Origin: Legionella sp.
GTDB lineage: Bacteria; Pseudomonadota; Gammaproteobacteria; Legionellales; Legionellaceae
DNA length: 38,253 bases
Direction: 5' to 3'
NCBI GenBank assembly: GCA_009995425.1
Contig: JAACPN010000014.1
Span: 1 to 38,253, forward strand
In this document: one piece after another, positions 6,658-15,471 of the stretch
How positions within the stretch are numbered: position 1 is the stretch's first letter
How the letters are laid out: every line of letters starts with the position of its first letter
Notes under the pieces: model-generated
Seen by the model: only the letters and a program-made list of their open reading frames with translations
What the model was told of the DNA's origin: nothing
Databases searched by the model: none
Translations under genes and position numbers: made by a program

Positions 6658-7062
6658 ATGCGTTATCCCATTGTGATCCACAAAGACGAAGGTAGTGACT
6701 TTGGCGTGATTGTTCCCGACATCCCTGGATGTTATTCTGCTGGCGATAGTTATGATGAGGCTCTACAAAATGCCATCGAGGCAATTCAGTGCCACCTTGA
6801 GGGGTTGTTATTAGATAATGAATCCTTACCCGTTGCTTCGTCCATTGATAACTGGATTAATGATCAAGATTATAAAGATGGTGTATGGGCGATGGTTGAT
6901 GTGGATTTGGCGCAAATTTCTGGAAAAGTAAAACGTGTAAATATTACTTTGCCCGAACGTGTTCTAAACCTGATTGACCTTTACGGAAAAAGCCACTCTG
7001 TAAAAAACAGATCTTCCTTTTTAACAGATGCCGCCTTAGATTTTATGGCTAATCATAAATAG
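6658..7062 (+). CDS. hicB: HicB antitoxin
   Basis: Antitoxin of 134 residues that binds HicA and represses the operon. Residues 1-60 are the partial RNase H-like HicB fold, with the signature DFGVIVPDIPGCYSAGDSYDEALQNA. Residues about 90-134 (RVNITLPERVLNLIDLYG, then SSFLTDAALDFM) are a CopG-like ribbon-helix-helix DNA-binding domain. This two-domain form is the long HicB class. It begins one base after the hicA stop behind AGGAGG, so translation favours antitoxin. The palindrome in the hicA promoter is the probable operator. Confidence 0.93.
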   Translation: MRYPIVIHKDEGSDFGVIVPDIPGCYSAGDSYDEALQNAIEAIQCHLEGLLLDNESLPVASSIDNWINDQDYKDGVWAMVDVDLAQISGKVKRVNITLPERVLNLIDLYGKSHSVKNRSSFLTDAALDFMANHK

Positions 7063-7099
7063 CCACCGCCTATGGCTGTGTTGAAGTAAAAATATCGTT

Positions 7100-7275
7100 A
7101 TGTTTGTTGGCTATGCGCGCATTTCAACATCAGATCAAAACCTTGATCTTCAGCTTTCTTTATTGAAATGGCGCTTGAAGTGTTAAGAGAAAATGACACT
7201 CTGGTTGTGTGAAAATTAGACCGCCATTCGTCTAGCGAGATCACGGTATCAAAAAACCTTCAATGGTCGACATAA
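7100..7275 (+). pseudogene. Broken serine recombinase (resolvase/invertase)
   Basis: From ATG 7100 the frame reads MFVGYARISTSDQNLDLQ, the catalytic N-terminus of Tn3-type resolvases and invertases with its serine in RIST. It then breaks. In a second frame, MALEVLRENDTLVV is followed by TGA at 7210-7212, exactly where the family has the tryptophan of VVWKLDR, then KLDRHSSSE and a stop near 7275. About 30 residues are missing in the middle, and the whole C-terminal DNA-binding part is absent. It is a non-functional trace of a mobile element beside hicAB. Confidence 0.8.
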
Positions 7276-7286
7276 CCATGCAGCTA

Positions 7287-8132
7287 TCACGACAACTTTG
7301 TAAGGCATTTTTTGACTTTTTTCTCGAAATCAGAAAAATTCATCTCTGGAAATAATCGTTGAAGTTTTTGATTCGATAATTGCTTAGATGCAACAAGAAA
7401 ATGGCGTTTCATCGGACTGGCCGTCGCCATAACATCCTCATAGTGCTGCTCAATCACAGCTTCATCCTGATACGCCGCCACCATGCGTTGTAGCGTACCC
7501 ATTTTTTTCGGCATCCCGTCTGAAACATTGACAATACCCAGCCCCGTTTGATGTAAAAAAGCATGCAGCGCAACTTGCGCCACATCTTCGATATAAACCA
7601 AATTGCTGTACGGGGCTTCGTCTAGATAAATCACAGGTTGATTGGTGCTCGGCATGCGCCCCGGGCCAAACATCCCAGCAACACGCATGATAGACCATGG
7701 TACTTGATTAGTTTTTGCAAATAATTGTATCTTAGCCTCAGCATCTAATCGCCGACGCTGAATATCAGAGGTGATATGACACGTGCTTTCTTCATCCACC
7801 CAACGCCCGGCATGATCGCCATACACACCACTAGACCCCCAATACACAATATTTGCCACCAGGTTTTTATGCACAAGCTCATCCAAAACCTCACCTAAAA
7901 GTGTATCACAGACACCTTGAGGCGGAGGTGGTGCACAATACAAAATCGCATCAGGCTTATCATCAGCATCAAGATTCAAGCTACGAATATCACTGCATAC
8001 ATGCTTTAATTGCTCTAATATATAATGCTCAGAATAAGTACGCGATACAGCAACCACCTGATGCCCATTATCTAATAATTTTTTAGCACAATAATAACCA
8101 CCATAACCGTAACCTAAAATTAAAATTTTCAT
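7287..8132 (-). CDS. SDR-family NAD(P)-dependent epimerase-like protein (YeeZ-like)
   Basis: Extended short-chain dehydrogenase of 281 residues. The Rossmann motif LGYGYGGYYCAKKL is at the N-terminus (about 6-19), followed by the arginine of VAVSRT that suggests NADP preference. WGSSGVYGDHAG, then WVDEES and RRRLDAEAKI match the YeeZ branch, in which the classical YxxxK catalytic pair is not evident; I do not find it either. The substrate is unknown. It stands alone between the recombinase remnant and the divergent photolyase gene, with no clear ribosome binding site at the chosen ATG. Confidence 0.75.
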   Translation of the reverse strand: MKILILGYGYGGYYCAKKLLDNGHQVVAVSRTYSEHYILEQLKHVCSDIRSLNLDADDKPDAILYCAPPPPQGVCDTLLGEVLDELVHKNLVANIVYWGSSGVYGDHAGRWVDEESTCHITSDIQRRRLDAEAKIQLFAKTNQVPWSIMRVAGMFGPGRMPSTNQPVIYLDEAPYSNLVYIEDVAQVALHAFLHQTGLGIVNVSDGMPKKMGTLQRMVAAYQDEAVIEQHYEDVMATASPMKRHFLVASKQLSNQKLQRLFPEMNFSDFEKKVKKCLTKLS

Positions 8133-8215
8133 GTAAAAATATGATTATCAAGAAGTTGATTGAGTGTATCATGTTCTCATGATCTCACAGCATAAAATAT
8201 TATATAGGATGCCTC

Positions 8216-9628
8216 ATGAAACTCATGTGGTTTAGGCGAGATCTTCGGATCGAAGATAACCCAGCACTTTATCAAGCCAGTCTGGCACAACAAGGCGTGA
8301 TTGCTTTACACATCACAACACCCACCACCTGGCAACGTCATCATATGTCAGCCGTGCAGCAAGATTGGTTAAATCAAAATCTTGACGCATTGCAACAAGC
8401 ATTGGATACAATCAATATCCCCTTGATAAGAACCCAAACGGATTTTTTTTCTAATTGTCATGAAGTTATTTTAGACTTAATCAAACACTATAAAATCACC
8501 GAAGTATATTTTAATTTAGAATACGAATGGGATGAACGAGCACGTGATCATCAAATAATCAAAAAATTAAAAGCTGCGAATATTCCTGTTTATATCTTTC
8601 ATGATCAATGCATCATCCCGCCCGATCAATTATTTAATCAACAAGCACAGCCTTACATGGTATTTACGCCGTATAAAAAAGCAAGTCTTGCTTATATGCA
8701 ATCCAACCCATCCATGCTGATGACAGCAAACACACCGCTATCTCAAAAAACAACCTCCATCACGTCTTCAAATCATTGCACACACACACCCTCGCACACC
8801 CAAGATATTAGCTGGATAAAACCCGGCAATCGGGCTGGCTTAACTAAAGTTCAACAATTTATCGAACACAAAATCCAAGATTATGCTGAAGCACGGGATA
8901 TCCCAAGCATCGACGGTACATCGTGCATTTCGCCCTATTTAGCATTAGGTATCATTTCCGTCAGACAATGTATCCAGTTATTAATCGATTCAACACCTCA
9001 TCATAGCTTGAGCCAAATCAGCGAAAATAACGGTGCCATGACTTGGCTAAGCGAACTCATTTGGCGTGATTTCTACAAAATGATTTGCTTTAATTTTCCT
9101 CAAATCAGTCGAAACCAACCGTTTAAAGCCAAAACAAACAGCCTTGAATGGTCTAAAAATCAAGCGCATTTATTAGCCTGGCAACAAGGTCAAACCGGCG
9201 TACCTATCGTTGATGCCGCCATGAGGCAATTGAACCAGTATGGCTGGATGCATAATCGCCTACGGATGGTGAGCGCCATGTATTTAACCAAAAATTTATG
9301 GATAGACTGGCGAGAAGGCGAAACTTATTTTGCATCTAAACTGGTTGATTGGGATTTTGCATCCAACAACGGAGGTTGGCAATGGAGCGCATCCACAGGC
9401 ACCGATGCTGTGCCCTACTTTCGCGTGTTTAATCCCGTCAGTCAAAGCGAACGGTTTGACCCACAAGGCCAATTTATTCAACAATATTGCCCCGAATTAA
9501 AAAGCTTAGATCATAAACAGATTCATGATCCCTATCACCAATGTAAAAAACAACTTGATTACCCGAAGCCTTTGGTGGATCTAAAAAGCTCGCGAGCCTA
9601 TGCCATTGAAAAATTCAAGATGATATAA
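8216..9628 (+). CDS. phrB: Deoxyribodipyrimidine photolyase
   Basis: Class I cyclobutane pyrimidine dimer photolyase that repairs UV lesions with blue light. At 470 residues it has the size of E. coli PhrB. The N-terminal antenna domain begins MKLMWFRRDLRIEDN. The FAD-binding helical domain shows SWLSELIWRDFY-type sequence near 280, GVPIVDAAMRQL, GWMHNRLRM and the signature DWDFASNNGGWQWSASTG followed by PYFRVFNP. The ATG follows an AGGA 7 bases upstream. A photolyase implies at least some light-exposed life outside a host. The stop codon overlaps a likely promoter for murB. Confidence 0.95.
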   Translation: MKLMWFRRDLRIEDNPALYQASLAQQGVIALHITTPTTWQRHHMSAVQQDWLNQNLDALQQALDTINIPLIRTQTDFFSNCHEVILDLIKHYKITEVYFNLEYEWDERARDHQIIKKLKAANIPVYIFHDQCIIPPDQLFNQQAQPYMVFTPYKKASLAYMQSNPSMLMTANTPLSQKTTSITSSNHCTHTPSHTQDISWIKPGNRAGLTKVQQFIEHKIQDYAEARDIPSIDGTSCISPYLALGIISVRQCIQLLIDSTPHHSLSQISENNGAMTWLSELIWRDFYKMICFNFPQISRNQPFKAKTNSLEWSKNQAHLLAWQQGQTGVPIVDAAMRQLNQYGWMHNRLRMVSAMYLTKNLWIDWREGETYFASKLVDWDFASNNGGWQWSASTGTDAVPYFRVFNPVSQSERFDPQGQFIQQYCPELKSLDHKQIHDPYHQCKKQLDYPKPLVDLKSSRAYAIEKFKMI

Positions 9629-9629
9629 T
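9621..9629 (+). promoter_or_regulatory. Extended -10 promoter candidate for murB
   Basis: TGATATAAT is a perfect extended -10 element; its TAA is the photolyase stop. No good -35 box is visible, as is common for extended -10 promoters. The leader to the murB ATG would be about 57 bases. Confidence 0.4.
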
Positions 9630-9692
9630 TGATACAATTTTTATGATAAACAGCCTATACTTCGTGTACATGCTTCTTTTTTGTTGCTATCG

Positions 9693-10700
9693 ATGAAAAT
9701 CCATCAAAACATCTCGTTAACATCTTTCAATACGTTTGGTATCGATGTTTCTACGATTGCTTTTGCCGAAGTCAGCTGCTTCGAACATCTTACAAGCGTA
9801 TTGCGTGAGAACAAAAAGCAACTTTTAATTTTAGGTGGCGGCAGTAATATTTTATTTACACAAAATTTTGATGGCTTGGTGATTAAAAATAATTTTAAAG
9901 GGATTTCGATTCTTGACGAAAATGATCAAGACATACTAATTAAAGTAGGCGCTGGCGAAGTATGGCATGATTTTGTTCTTTTTTGTATTCAACATCATTA
10001 TGCGGGTATAGAAAACCTATCACTCATACCCGGCAGTGTTGGGGCGTGCCCGATTCAAAACATTGGCGCCTATGGCGTAGAAGTTAAAGATGTGATTACT
10101 GAAGTTGAAGTGTTTGATTTACAAGAGCATGTCACCCGAACATTTTCTAATTCAGCCTGTGAATTTGATTACAGAAGCAGTATTTTTAAAACATCAGAAA
10201 AGGGAAAGTATTGCATTACGTCTGTCACGTTTCGATTAAAAAAACAAGCCACCATCCATACCGCCTACGGTGATATAGAACAAGAATTAGAACGTATGAA
10301 AATTTTATCTCCTTCGATTCAAGATGTAAGTCGAGCCGTGATGAATATACGCTCCAGAAAATTACCCGACCCCAAAAAAATTGGAAATTCAGGAAGTTTT
10401 TTTAAAAATCCCATTATTTCAGAAGAACATAAAAATAAAATATTACTTAACCATGCTAACATACCCCATTACGCCCAACCCAACGGATCTTATAAACTCG
10501 CCGCAGGGTGGTTAATTGAACAATGTGGGTGGAAAGGCAAACGTTTTGATCATTACGGTGTACATGAACATCAATCACTGGTTTTAGTAAATCACGGTGG
10601 CGCACACGGGCGTGATATTTATAATTTATCTGAAAGAATTATCGAATCTGTTTATGATACATTTGAAATCAAACTCGAAAGAGAAGTGAATATTCTATGA
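9693..10700 (+). CDS. murB: UDP-N-acetylenolpyruvoylglucosamine reductase
   Basis: FAD enzyme that reduces UDP-GlcNAc-enolpyruvate to UDP-MurNAc in peptidoglycan synthesis. From ATG 9693 it is 335 residues; an upstream TTG at 9681 would add 4. SLTSFNTFGI at the N-terminus and LILGGGSNILF match E. coli MurB. IPGSVGACPIQNIGAYGVE, the FDYRSSIFK arginine, NSGSFFKNP with the proton-donor serine, and the final LEREV glutamate complete the type I active site. No convincing ribosome binding site precedes the ATG. The stop overlaps the next gene start as ATGA. In many genomes murB sits in the mur/fts cluster; here it is alone. Confidence 0.96.
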   Translation: MKIHQNISLTSFNTFGIDVSTIAFAEVSCFEHLTSVLRENKKQLLILGGGSNILFTQNFDGLVIKNNFKGISILDENDQDILIKVGAGEVWHDFVLFCIQHHYAGIENLSLIPGSVGACPIQNIGAYGVEVKDVITEVEVFDLQEHVTRTFSNSACEFDYRSSIFKTSEKGKYCITSVTFRLKKQATIHTAYGDIEQELERMKILSPSIQDVSRAVMNIRSRKLPDPKKIGNSGSFFKNPIISEEHKNKILLNHANIPHYAQPNGSYKLAAGWLIEQCGWKGKRFDHYGVHEHQSLVLVNHGGAHGRDIYNLSERIIESVYDTFEIKLEREVNIL

Positions 10701-11056
10701 TTAAATATTATTCGGCATTCATACTCATGGTATACAGTGCATTTAATACAGCTTATGCGCAATCCACCGCACGTACGGCCGAATTTACCAATGACAAAAC
10801 CAACGTATGGAAAACCGTGATTTATCCTAAATCAAAGCAGGTTTTAAGCATGCATCGTCATGATTATGATCGCGTGCTTGTTGCGTTGAGTAACGGAGTA
10901 TTAAAAATCACGAATAACAAAGGCGACATTCATTACTTAAAGCTTGAAAAAAATAAAGCCTACTATTTACCTAAAGATCCGGTTGATGAGCTACATCAAG
11001 ATGAAAATATAGCCCACCACCCCATGACCGTCATGATTATTGAACTTAAAAAATAA
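10697..11056 (+). CDS. Periplasmic cupin-like protein of unknown function
   Basis: Exported 119-residue protein. Residues 1-21 form a signal peptide (MIKYYSAFILMVYSAFNTAYA) with a probable AYA-Q cleavage. The rest resembles a small cupin: MHRHDYDRVLVALSNG in the middle, then KNKAYYLPKDPVDELHQDENI, supplying several histidines and a glutamate that could hold a metal. The gene starts inside the murB stop codon (ATGA), so the two are translationally coupled. Whether that reflects a cell-wall role is unknown. Confidence 0.7.
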   Translation: MIKYYSAFILMVYSAFNTAYAQSTARTAEFTNDKTNVWKTVIYPKSKQVLSMHRHDYDRVLVALSNGVLKITNNKGDIHYLKLEKNKAYYLPKDPVDELHQDENIAHHPMTVMIIELKK

Positions 11057-11077
11057 AACGGAATAATATCAATTTCT

Positions 11078-12265
11078 TTACATCGCCTCAAAAATTGCAG
11101 CAGCCCCCATACCCGTTCCAATGCACATCGTCACCATACCGTATCTACCTCCGGTTCGGCGCAAGCCGTGCAAGAGTGTCGCCGCTTTAATCGTACCTGT
11201 TGCACCTAACGGATGACCTAGGGCAATCGCACCACCCAATGGGTTCACTTTATCACGGGGTAAACCCAAGGTTTCAATAACCGCCAACGCTTGCGCGGCA
11301 AACGCCTCGTTGAGCTCAATCCAATCCAGCTGCTCTAAGCTTAATCCTGCTTGTTTAAGTGCCATGGGAATCGCATGAATCGGACCAATGCCCATGATTT
11401 CAGGTGGCACGCCCGCGACAGCAAAGCTTAACAAACGCCCTAAAGGCTTTAACTTATAGGCTTTAAGTGCTGCCTCGTTCGCCAATAATGCAATCCCTGC
11501 ACCATCACTCATTTGTGATGTATTACCGGCCGTGACCGAGCCTGTACGTGCAAACACCGGCTTTAAGCGCGAAAGGACTTCATACGATGTACCCGCGCGA
11601 GGGCCTTCGTCTTGGCTCACCCATGTTTCTTGGATACGCACATCACCCGTGTTTAAATCCGGATGTCGCTGTTTGACTAAAACAGGTACAATTTCGGCTT
11701 TAAAATCGCCTCGTTCTTGGGCAGCTAATGCACGACGATGGCTTTCGACCGCAAACGCATCTTGTGCTTCACGTGAGATACCCCACTTGCTCGCGACTTT
11801 TTCTGCTGTAATCCCCATGCCATAGGCAATGGCAACTTGATCGTTTTCAAAAATAGCGGGGTTGGTCGTGTATTTATTGCCTCCAAGAGGAACGCATGAC
11901 ATGCTTTCCACGCCTCCAGCTAATGCAAGCGCAGGGACATCACCACACGGCATGCTAGCCGCCGCCGTAGCGATGCTTTGCACACCTGACGAACAAAAAC
12001 GATTAATCGTCATCGCAGGTACCGTATCCGGCAAACCGCTGAGTAAACTTGCGATACGCGCCACGTTCATGCCTTGCTCAGCTTCAGGCATTGCACAGCC
12101 AATCACCACGTCTTGGATGGCTGCCCAATCAATATTTTCGTGACGCGCTCTCAAAGCTCGTATGGTGCAGCTTAATAAATCATCCGGTAACGTATTTTTA
12201 AACACACCTCGAGGCGCTTTTCCAACGGGGGTACGTAAAATATCCACCACATACATCTGTGTCAT
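11078..12265 (-). CDS. fadA: Acetyl-CoA C-acyltransferase (thiolase)
   Basis: Last step of beta-oxidation: cleavage of 3-ketoacyl-CoA to acetyl-CoA and a shortened acyl-CoA. The 395 residues contain the nucleophilic cysteine C91 in NRFCSSGVQ, NEAFAAQA, the histidine of GHPLGATG (H351) and the second cysteine C381 in CIGTGMG. This is the complete thiolase triad. The ATG follows AAGGAG. It lies 36 bases downstream of the FadN-like gene, an operon that makes the whole beta-oxidation cycle apart from acyl-CoA dehydrogenase. A biosynthetic acetyl-CoA acetyltransferase is possible but the neighbour argues for degradation. Confidence 0.93.
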   Translation of the reverse strand: MTQMYVVDILRTPVGKAPRGVFKNTLPDDLLSCTIRALRARHENIDWAAIQDVVIGCAMPEAEQGMNVARIASLLSGLPDTVPAMTINRFCSSGVQSIATAAASMPCGDVPALALAGGVESMSCVPLGGNKYTTNPAIFENDQVAIAYGMGITAEKVASKWGISREAQDAFAVESHRRALAAQERGDFKAEIVPVLVKQRHPDLNTGDVRIQETWVSQDEGPRAGTSYEVLSRLKPVFARTGSVTAGNTSQMSDGAGIALLANEAALKAYKLKPLGRLLSFAVAGVPPEIMGIGPIHAIPMALKQAGLSLEQLDWIELNEAFAAQALAVIETLGLPRDKVNPLGGAIALGHPLGATGTIKAATLLHGLRRTGGRYGMVTMCIGTGMGAAAIFEAM

Positions 12266-12301
12266 GCGTTACTCTCCTTGTTCTTTTGAACCCAATATCA
12301 T

Positions 12302-14647
12302 CTAATTGCGCAGAGGTTTTCCGGTAGTTAACATATGCCGAATGCGCGCCTGTGTCAGCGGTGTTTGTGCAAGACGCATAAACGCCGCATGCTCTAAACG
12401 AAGCACCCACGCTTCATCAACTTCTGTTCCAGCATCCACATCGCCACCACACATCACGTAAGCTAATTCTGAGGCCAAAAAGGCATCATGCTCGCTGATA
12501 AACCCACCCTCTTTCATATTGGCAACAAACGCTTTAAGTTGCGCCGTACCTGCACGACCGGCAACTTTAAAGCGCGTTGATAAGGGCGGTGCGTAATTTA
12601 AGGCTTGCATCGATTTCACTTTGGCAAGTGCTGCAAATAATACTTCATCGGCATGCATCACCCACGTGTCCGTCGCTTTCAAAAAGCCTCGTTGTTGGGC
12701 TTCGGCAGCACTTCCGGCGACCGTTGCCATAGCCGCTTGTTCAAAATAAGGTTGAAGACGGGGCATGATATCGCGCCCTACCGTTTCTGCTGCTGCCCTC
12801 AAGGCGAACTCTTTTGAGCCTCCACCGGCTGGAATTAAACCAACACCTGCTTCAACCAAACCCGGGTAGGATTCAAACGCGGCAACCACCGCGGCACTTT
12901 GCATGATAAGCTCACACCCGCCGCCCAGTGCACGACCTCGCAAGGCCGACACCACAGGAATCGTGCTGTATTTCACACGCATCAAGACATCTTGAAAATC
13001 ATGGACCATGGCCGCCAAGGCTTCTATTTTTCCTGCCTCAAGAAATGCAGCAACACCGGCTAAATCAGCGCCAGAACTAAAATTACCGGCATTTTTTTGA
13101 TAAATAATCATGCCTTGACAACGGGCTTCAGAAACCGCAACGGCTTCATACAAGCCATCTAACACGGCCTGACTGATGGTGTTGGATTTTGTTTTAAACG
13201 ACAACACCCCCACATCATCTTGAAGATGCGATAAACACACCCCTTCGTTTTCAAACAAACTAGCTTGGTGTGTTGGGAATATTTGACGTTGATACACCGG
13301 TAATTTACGTGAGCCCTCATAATCAGCTAACTCAGGAGAAAACGCTTGGCCTTCGCGATAAAATTCGAAATCATCGCGATCTAACCAAGCTGGAAGAGGC
13401 GCTTGGCTCATGCTTGCGCCAGCCTCAATCGATGCCTGAAGCCACGCTGATGTATCGGTCATGCCAAAGGCTTGCCATGTTTCAAACGGACCCTGTTGCC
13501 AACCAAACCCCCAACACAGTGCTGCATCCACATCTCGCACGTTATTTGCAATACTTTCTAAATGAAAGGCTGAATAATGAAATAAGTCACAAAAACATGC
13601 ACGTAATAATTCGGCTTGAGGTGAATCGAGCTTCAATAAGGCAGCCATACGTACTTTTGGATCAGCAAGCTTAAACACCGCTTTCACATCATCATCCACC
13701 CCACGTTCTGACGGCCTGTAATCCCCTAAATCGATGTCATACACATCAATATTTTTACCCTGTTTACGATAAATTCCTTGGCCTGTTTTTTGACCCAGAT
13801 GCCCTGCCTTAATTAACTCAGACAACCAGGCTGGTAATTTAAAATAAGTATGCCATGGATCCGCTTCTAAACCTTCCTGCATGGTATGAATCACGTGCTG
13901 CAAGGTATCAAGCCCCACCACATCCATGGTTCGAAACGTGGCTGATTTAGGGCGCCCTAACAAACCACCGGTCAAAGCATCCACTTCGTCAAGCCCCAAG
14001 CCCAAACGCTCAGCATGATAAAGTGTTGCTAAAAGCGAAAAAACACCTATACGATTCGCAATAAAATTAGGGGTGTCTTTGGCGCGCACCACGCCTTTGC
14101 CCAAACGACTGGTGAGCCAGGTTTCAAGTTGATCTAATAATTCTGGAGAGGTCTGTTGTGCTGGTATTAATTCGGCTAAATGCATGTAACGCGGTGGGTT
14201 AAAAAAATGGACGCCACAAAAGCGTTCGCGCTGCGTTTCAGGAAAAATTTCAGCCAAAGCATGAATACTAAGCCCCGAGGTGTTACTCACCACGATTGTT
14301 TTTGAACTTAAATATGGTGTAATTTTTGCATAAAGCGCTTCTTTCCAATCGAGTCGCTCAGCAATGGCTTCAATAATCAAATCACATTCCGCAAGCTCAC
14401 CTAAGTCGGTTTCATATTGACGCGCTAAAAGCAGCCCCGCGGTTTGGCTTGTTCCCAGCGGTGAAGGTTTTAATTGGGTGAGTTTTTTAATGCCTTGATT
14501 CACCACAGCATAAGCATCACCGTTTTGACCTGGTAAATCGTATAAACGCGTCTCAATGCCTGCATTCACCACATGCGCGGCAATTTGAGCCCCCATCACG
14601 CCCGCACCCAAAACAGCCACTTTTTTAATAAACCCTTGTTCCTTCAT
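12302..14647 (-). CDS. fadN: 3-hydroxyacyl-CoA dehydrogenase/enoyl-CoA hydratase, FadN type
   Basis: Bifunctional beta-oxidation enzyme with the domains in reverse order to FadB and FadJ. The dehydrogenase comes first: VAVLGAGVMGAQ at 10-21 binds NAD, the HFFNPPRYM segment lies near 150, and the 3HCDH C-terminal domains follow to about 400. The crotonase-type hydratase is C-terminal, with GNFSSGADL and the oxyanion-hole LRGRALGGGCELIM. This order and the 781-residue length match Bacillus subtilis FadN. The ATG at 14647 has GGGAG 10 bases upstream; an upstream in-frame start at 14674 would add 9 residues. It is cotranscribed with the thiolase. Confidence 0.93.
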   Translation of the reverse strand: MKEQGFIKKVAVLGAGVMGAQIAAHVVNAGIETRLYDLPGQNGDAYAVVNQGIKKLTQLKPSPLGTSQTAGLLLARQYETDLGELAECDLIIEAIAERLDWKEALYAKITPYLSSKTIVVSNTSGLSIHALAEIFPETQRERFCGVHFFNPPRYMHLAELIPAQQTSPELLDQLETWLTSRLGKGVVRAKDTPNFIANRIGVFSLLATLYHAERLGLGLDEVDALTGGLLGRPKSATFRTMDVVGLDTLQHVIHTMQEGLEADPWHTYFKLPAWLSELIKAGHLGQKTGQGIYRKQGKNIDVYDIDLGDYRPSERGVDDDVKAVFKLADPKVRMAALLKLDSPQAELLRACFCDLFHYSAFHLESIANNVRDVDAALCWGFGWQQGPFETWQAFGMTDTSAWLQASIEAGASMSQAPLPAWLDRDDFEFYREGQAFSPELADYEGSRKLPVYQRQIFPTHQASLFENEGVCLSHLQDDVGVLSFKTKSNTISQAVLDGLYEAVAVSEARCQGMIIYQKNAGNFSSGADLAGVAAFLEAGKIEALAAMVHDFQDVLMRVKYSTIPVVSALRGRALGGGCELIMQSAAVVAAFESYPGLVEAGVGLIPAGGGSKEFALRAAAETVGRDIMPRLQPYFEQAAMATVAGSAAEAQQRGFLKATDTWVMHADEVLFAALAKVKSMQALNYAPPLSTRFKVAGRAGTAQLKAFVANMKEGGFISEHDAFLASELAYVMCGGDVDAGTEVDEAWVLRLEHAAFMRLAQTPLTQARIRHMLTTGKPLRN

Positions 14648-14679
14648 CACGCAACAACTCCCTTTCAAAAACATGTGGA

Positions 14680-15471
14680 ATGCAGTATAACCTTAAATAT
14701 AAAAAAATAAAAAATAATAAGTTGCGTGTGCTTATGGTGCTTAAGGCTCGATGGGTTCCCATATTTTTTTTACTGTGTGCTTTTAAATCCTACGCGATGG
14801 GCACCCATATTAATTGGGATCGCGCGGTCAACGAAGCCATTGTATCGTACGGCCTACCCGTCGAACCTAAACTTATCAAAAAATTTGAGAAATCTGGGGT
14901 TCATTACCCACCTGACGAGATTGCATTACTCGCATTCAAACAAGAGCAACACATGCAGCTTTGGGCTAAAAGCAAGCATCAAGCTTGGCATCATGTGCAT
15001 ACGTACCCGCTCACAGCCTCCAGTGGGCACGCAGGCCCAAAACTCCAAGAAGGTGACCGACAAATTCCCGAAGGCATTTATCACATTACGTATCTTAATC
15101 CCTTCAGCAACATGCATCTCTCGATGAAAATCGACTATCCTAATGCGTTCGATCGCCAACATGCGAGCTTTAAACGACGACATCGATTAGGTGGCAATAT
15201 TTTTATTCATGGTAAAACCTCTTCTGTCGGCTGCCTCGCCGTCGGCGATAGCGCCATCGACGAGTTATTCTTGCTCACGCATCGCGTGGGGCTGGAACAT
15301 GTCCAATTGATCATTGCCCCGAACGATTTACGCCGCACAAAGGCTATCAAAACAGCTTTTAATCAACCTCATTGGCTACCGACGCTCTACCAAAATATCA
15401 GACTGACGCTAAAGGAATTTCCTCTACCTCGTCATGGGCAGGCTCGTGTCGATTTAAATCATCATGATTAA
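14680..15471 (+). CDS. YkuD-domain protein, YafK/L,D-transpeptidase type
   Basis: Exported wall enzyme of 263 residues. A signal segment (LKARWVPIFFLLCAFKSYA) ends near residue 39; a start at M19 (14734) is also possible and would give a more typical signal peptide. The catalytic domain has EGDRQIPEGIYHI at 124-136 and IFIHGKTSSVGCLAVGD at 174-190, giving H177 and C185 of the YkuD H-x-S-x-G-C site. In E. coli the YafK relative releases Braun lipoprotein from peptidoglycan rather than cross-linking it. The gene is divergent from fadN, and its last 74 bases overlap the end of the opposing gene. Confidence 0.85.
   Translation: MQYNLKYKKIKNNKLRVLMVLKARWVPIFFLLCAFKSYAMGTHINWDRAVNEAIVSYGLPVEPKLIKKFEKSGVHYPPDEIALLAFKQEQHMQLWAKSKHQAWHHVHTYPLTASSGHAGPKLQEGDRQIPEGIYHITYLNPFSNMHLSMKIDYPNAFDRQHASFKRRHRLGGNIFIHGKTSSVGCLAVGDSAIDELFLLTHRVGLEHVQLIIAPNDLRRTKAIKTAFNQPHWLPTLYQNIRLTLKEFPLPRHGQARVDLNHHD

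Noticed and set aside
8168-8183. ATCATG-4-CATGAT dyad upstream of the photolyase gene
   Set aside because: Arms of 6 bases and no other supporting signal; probably chance.
13270-13674. A 134-codon plus-strand frame inside the FadN-like gene
   Set aside because: It is antisense to a well-conserved domain and has no ribosome binding site or recognisable sequence.
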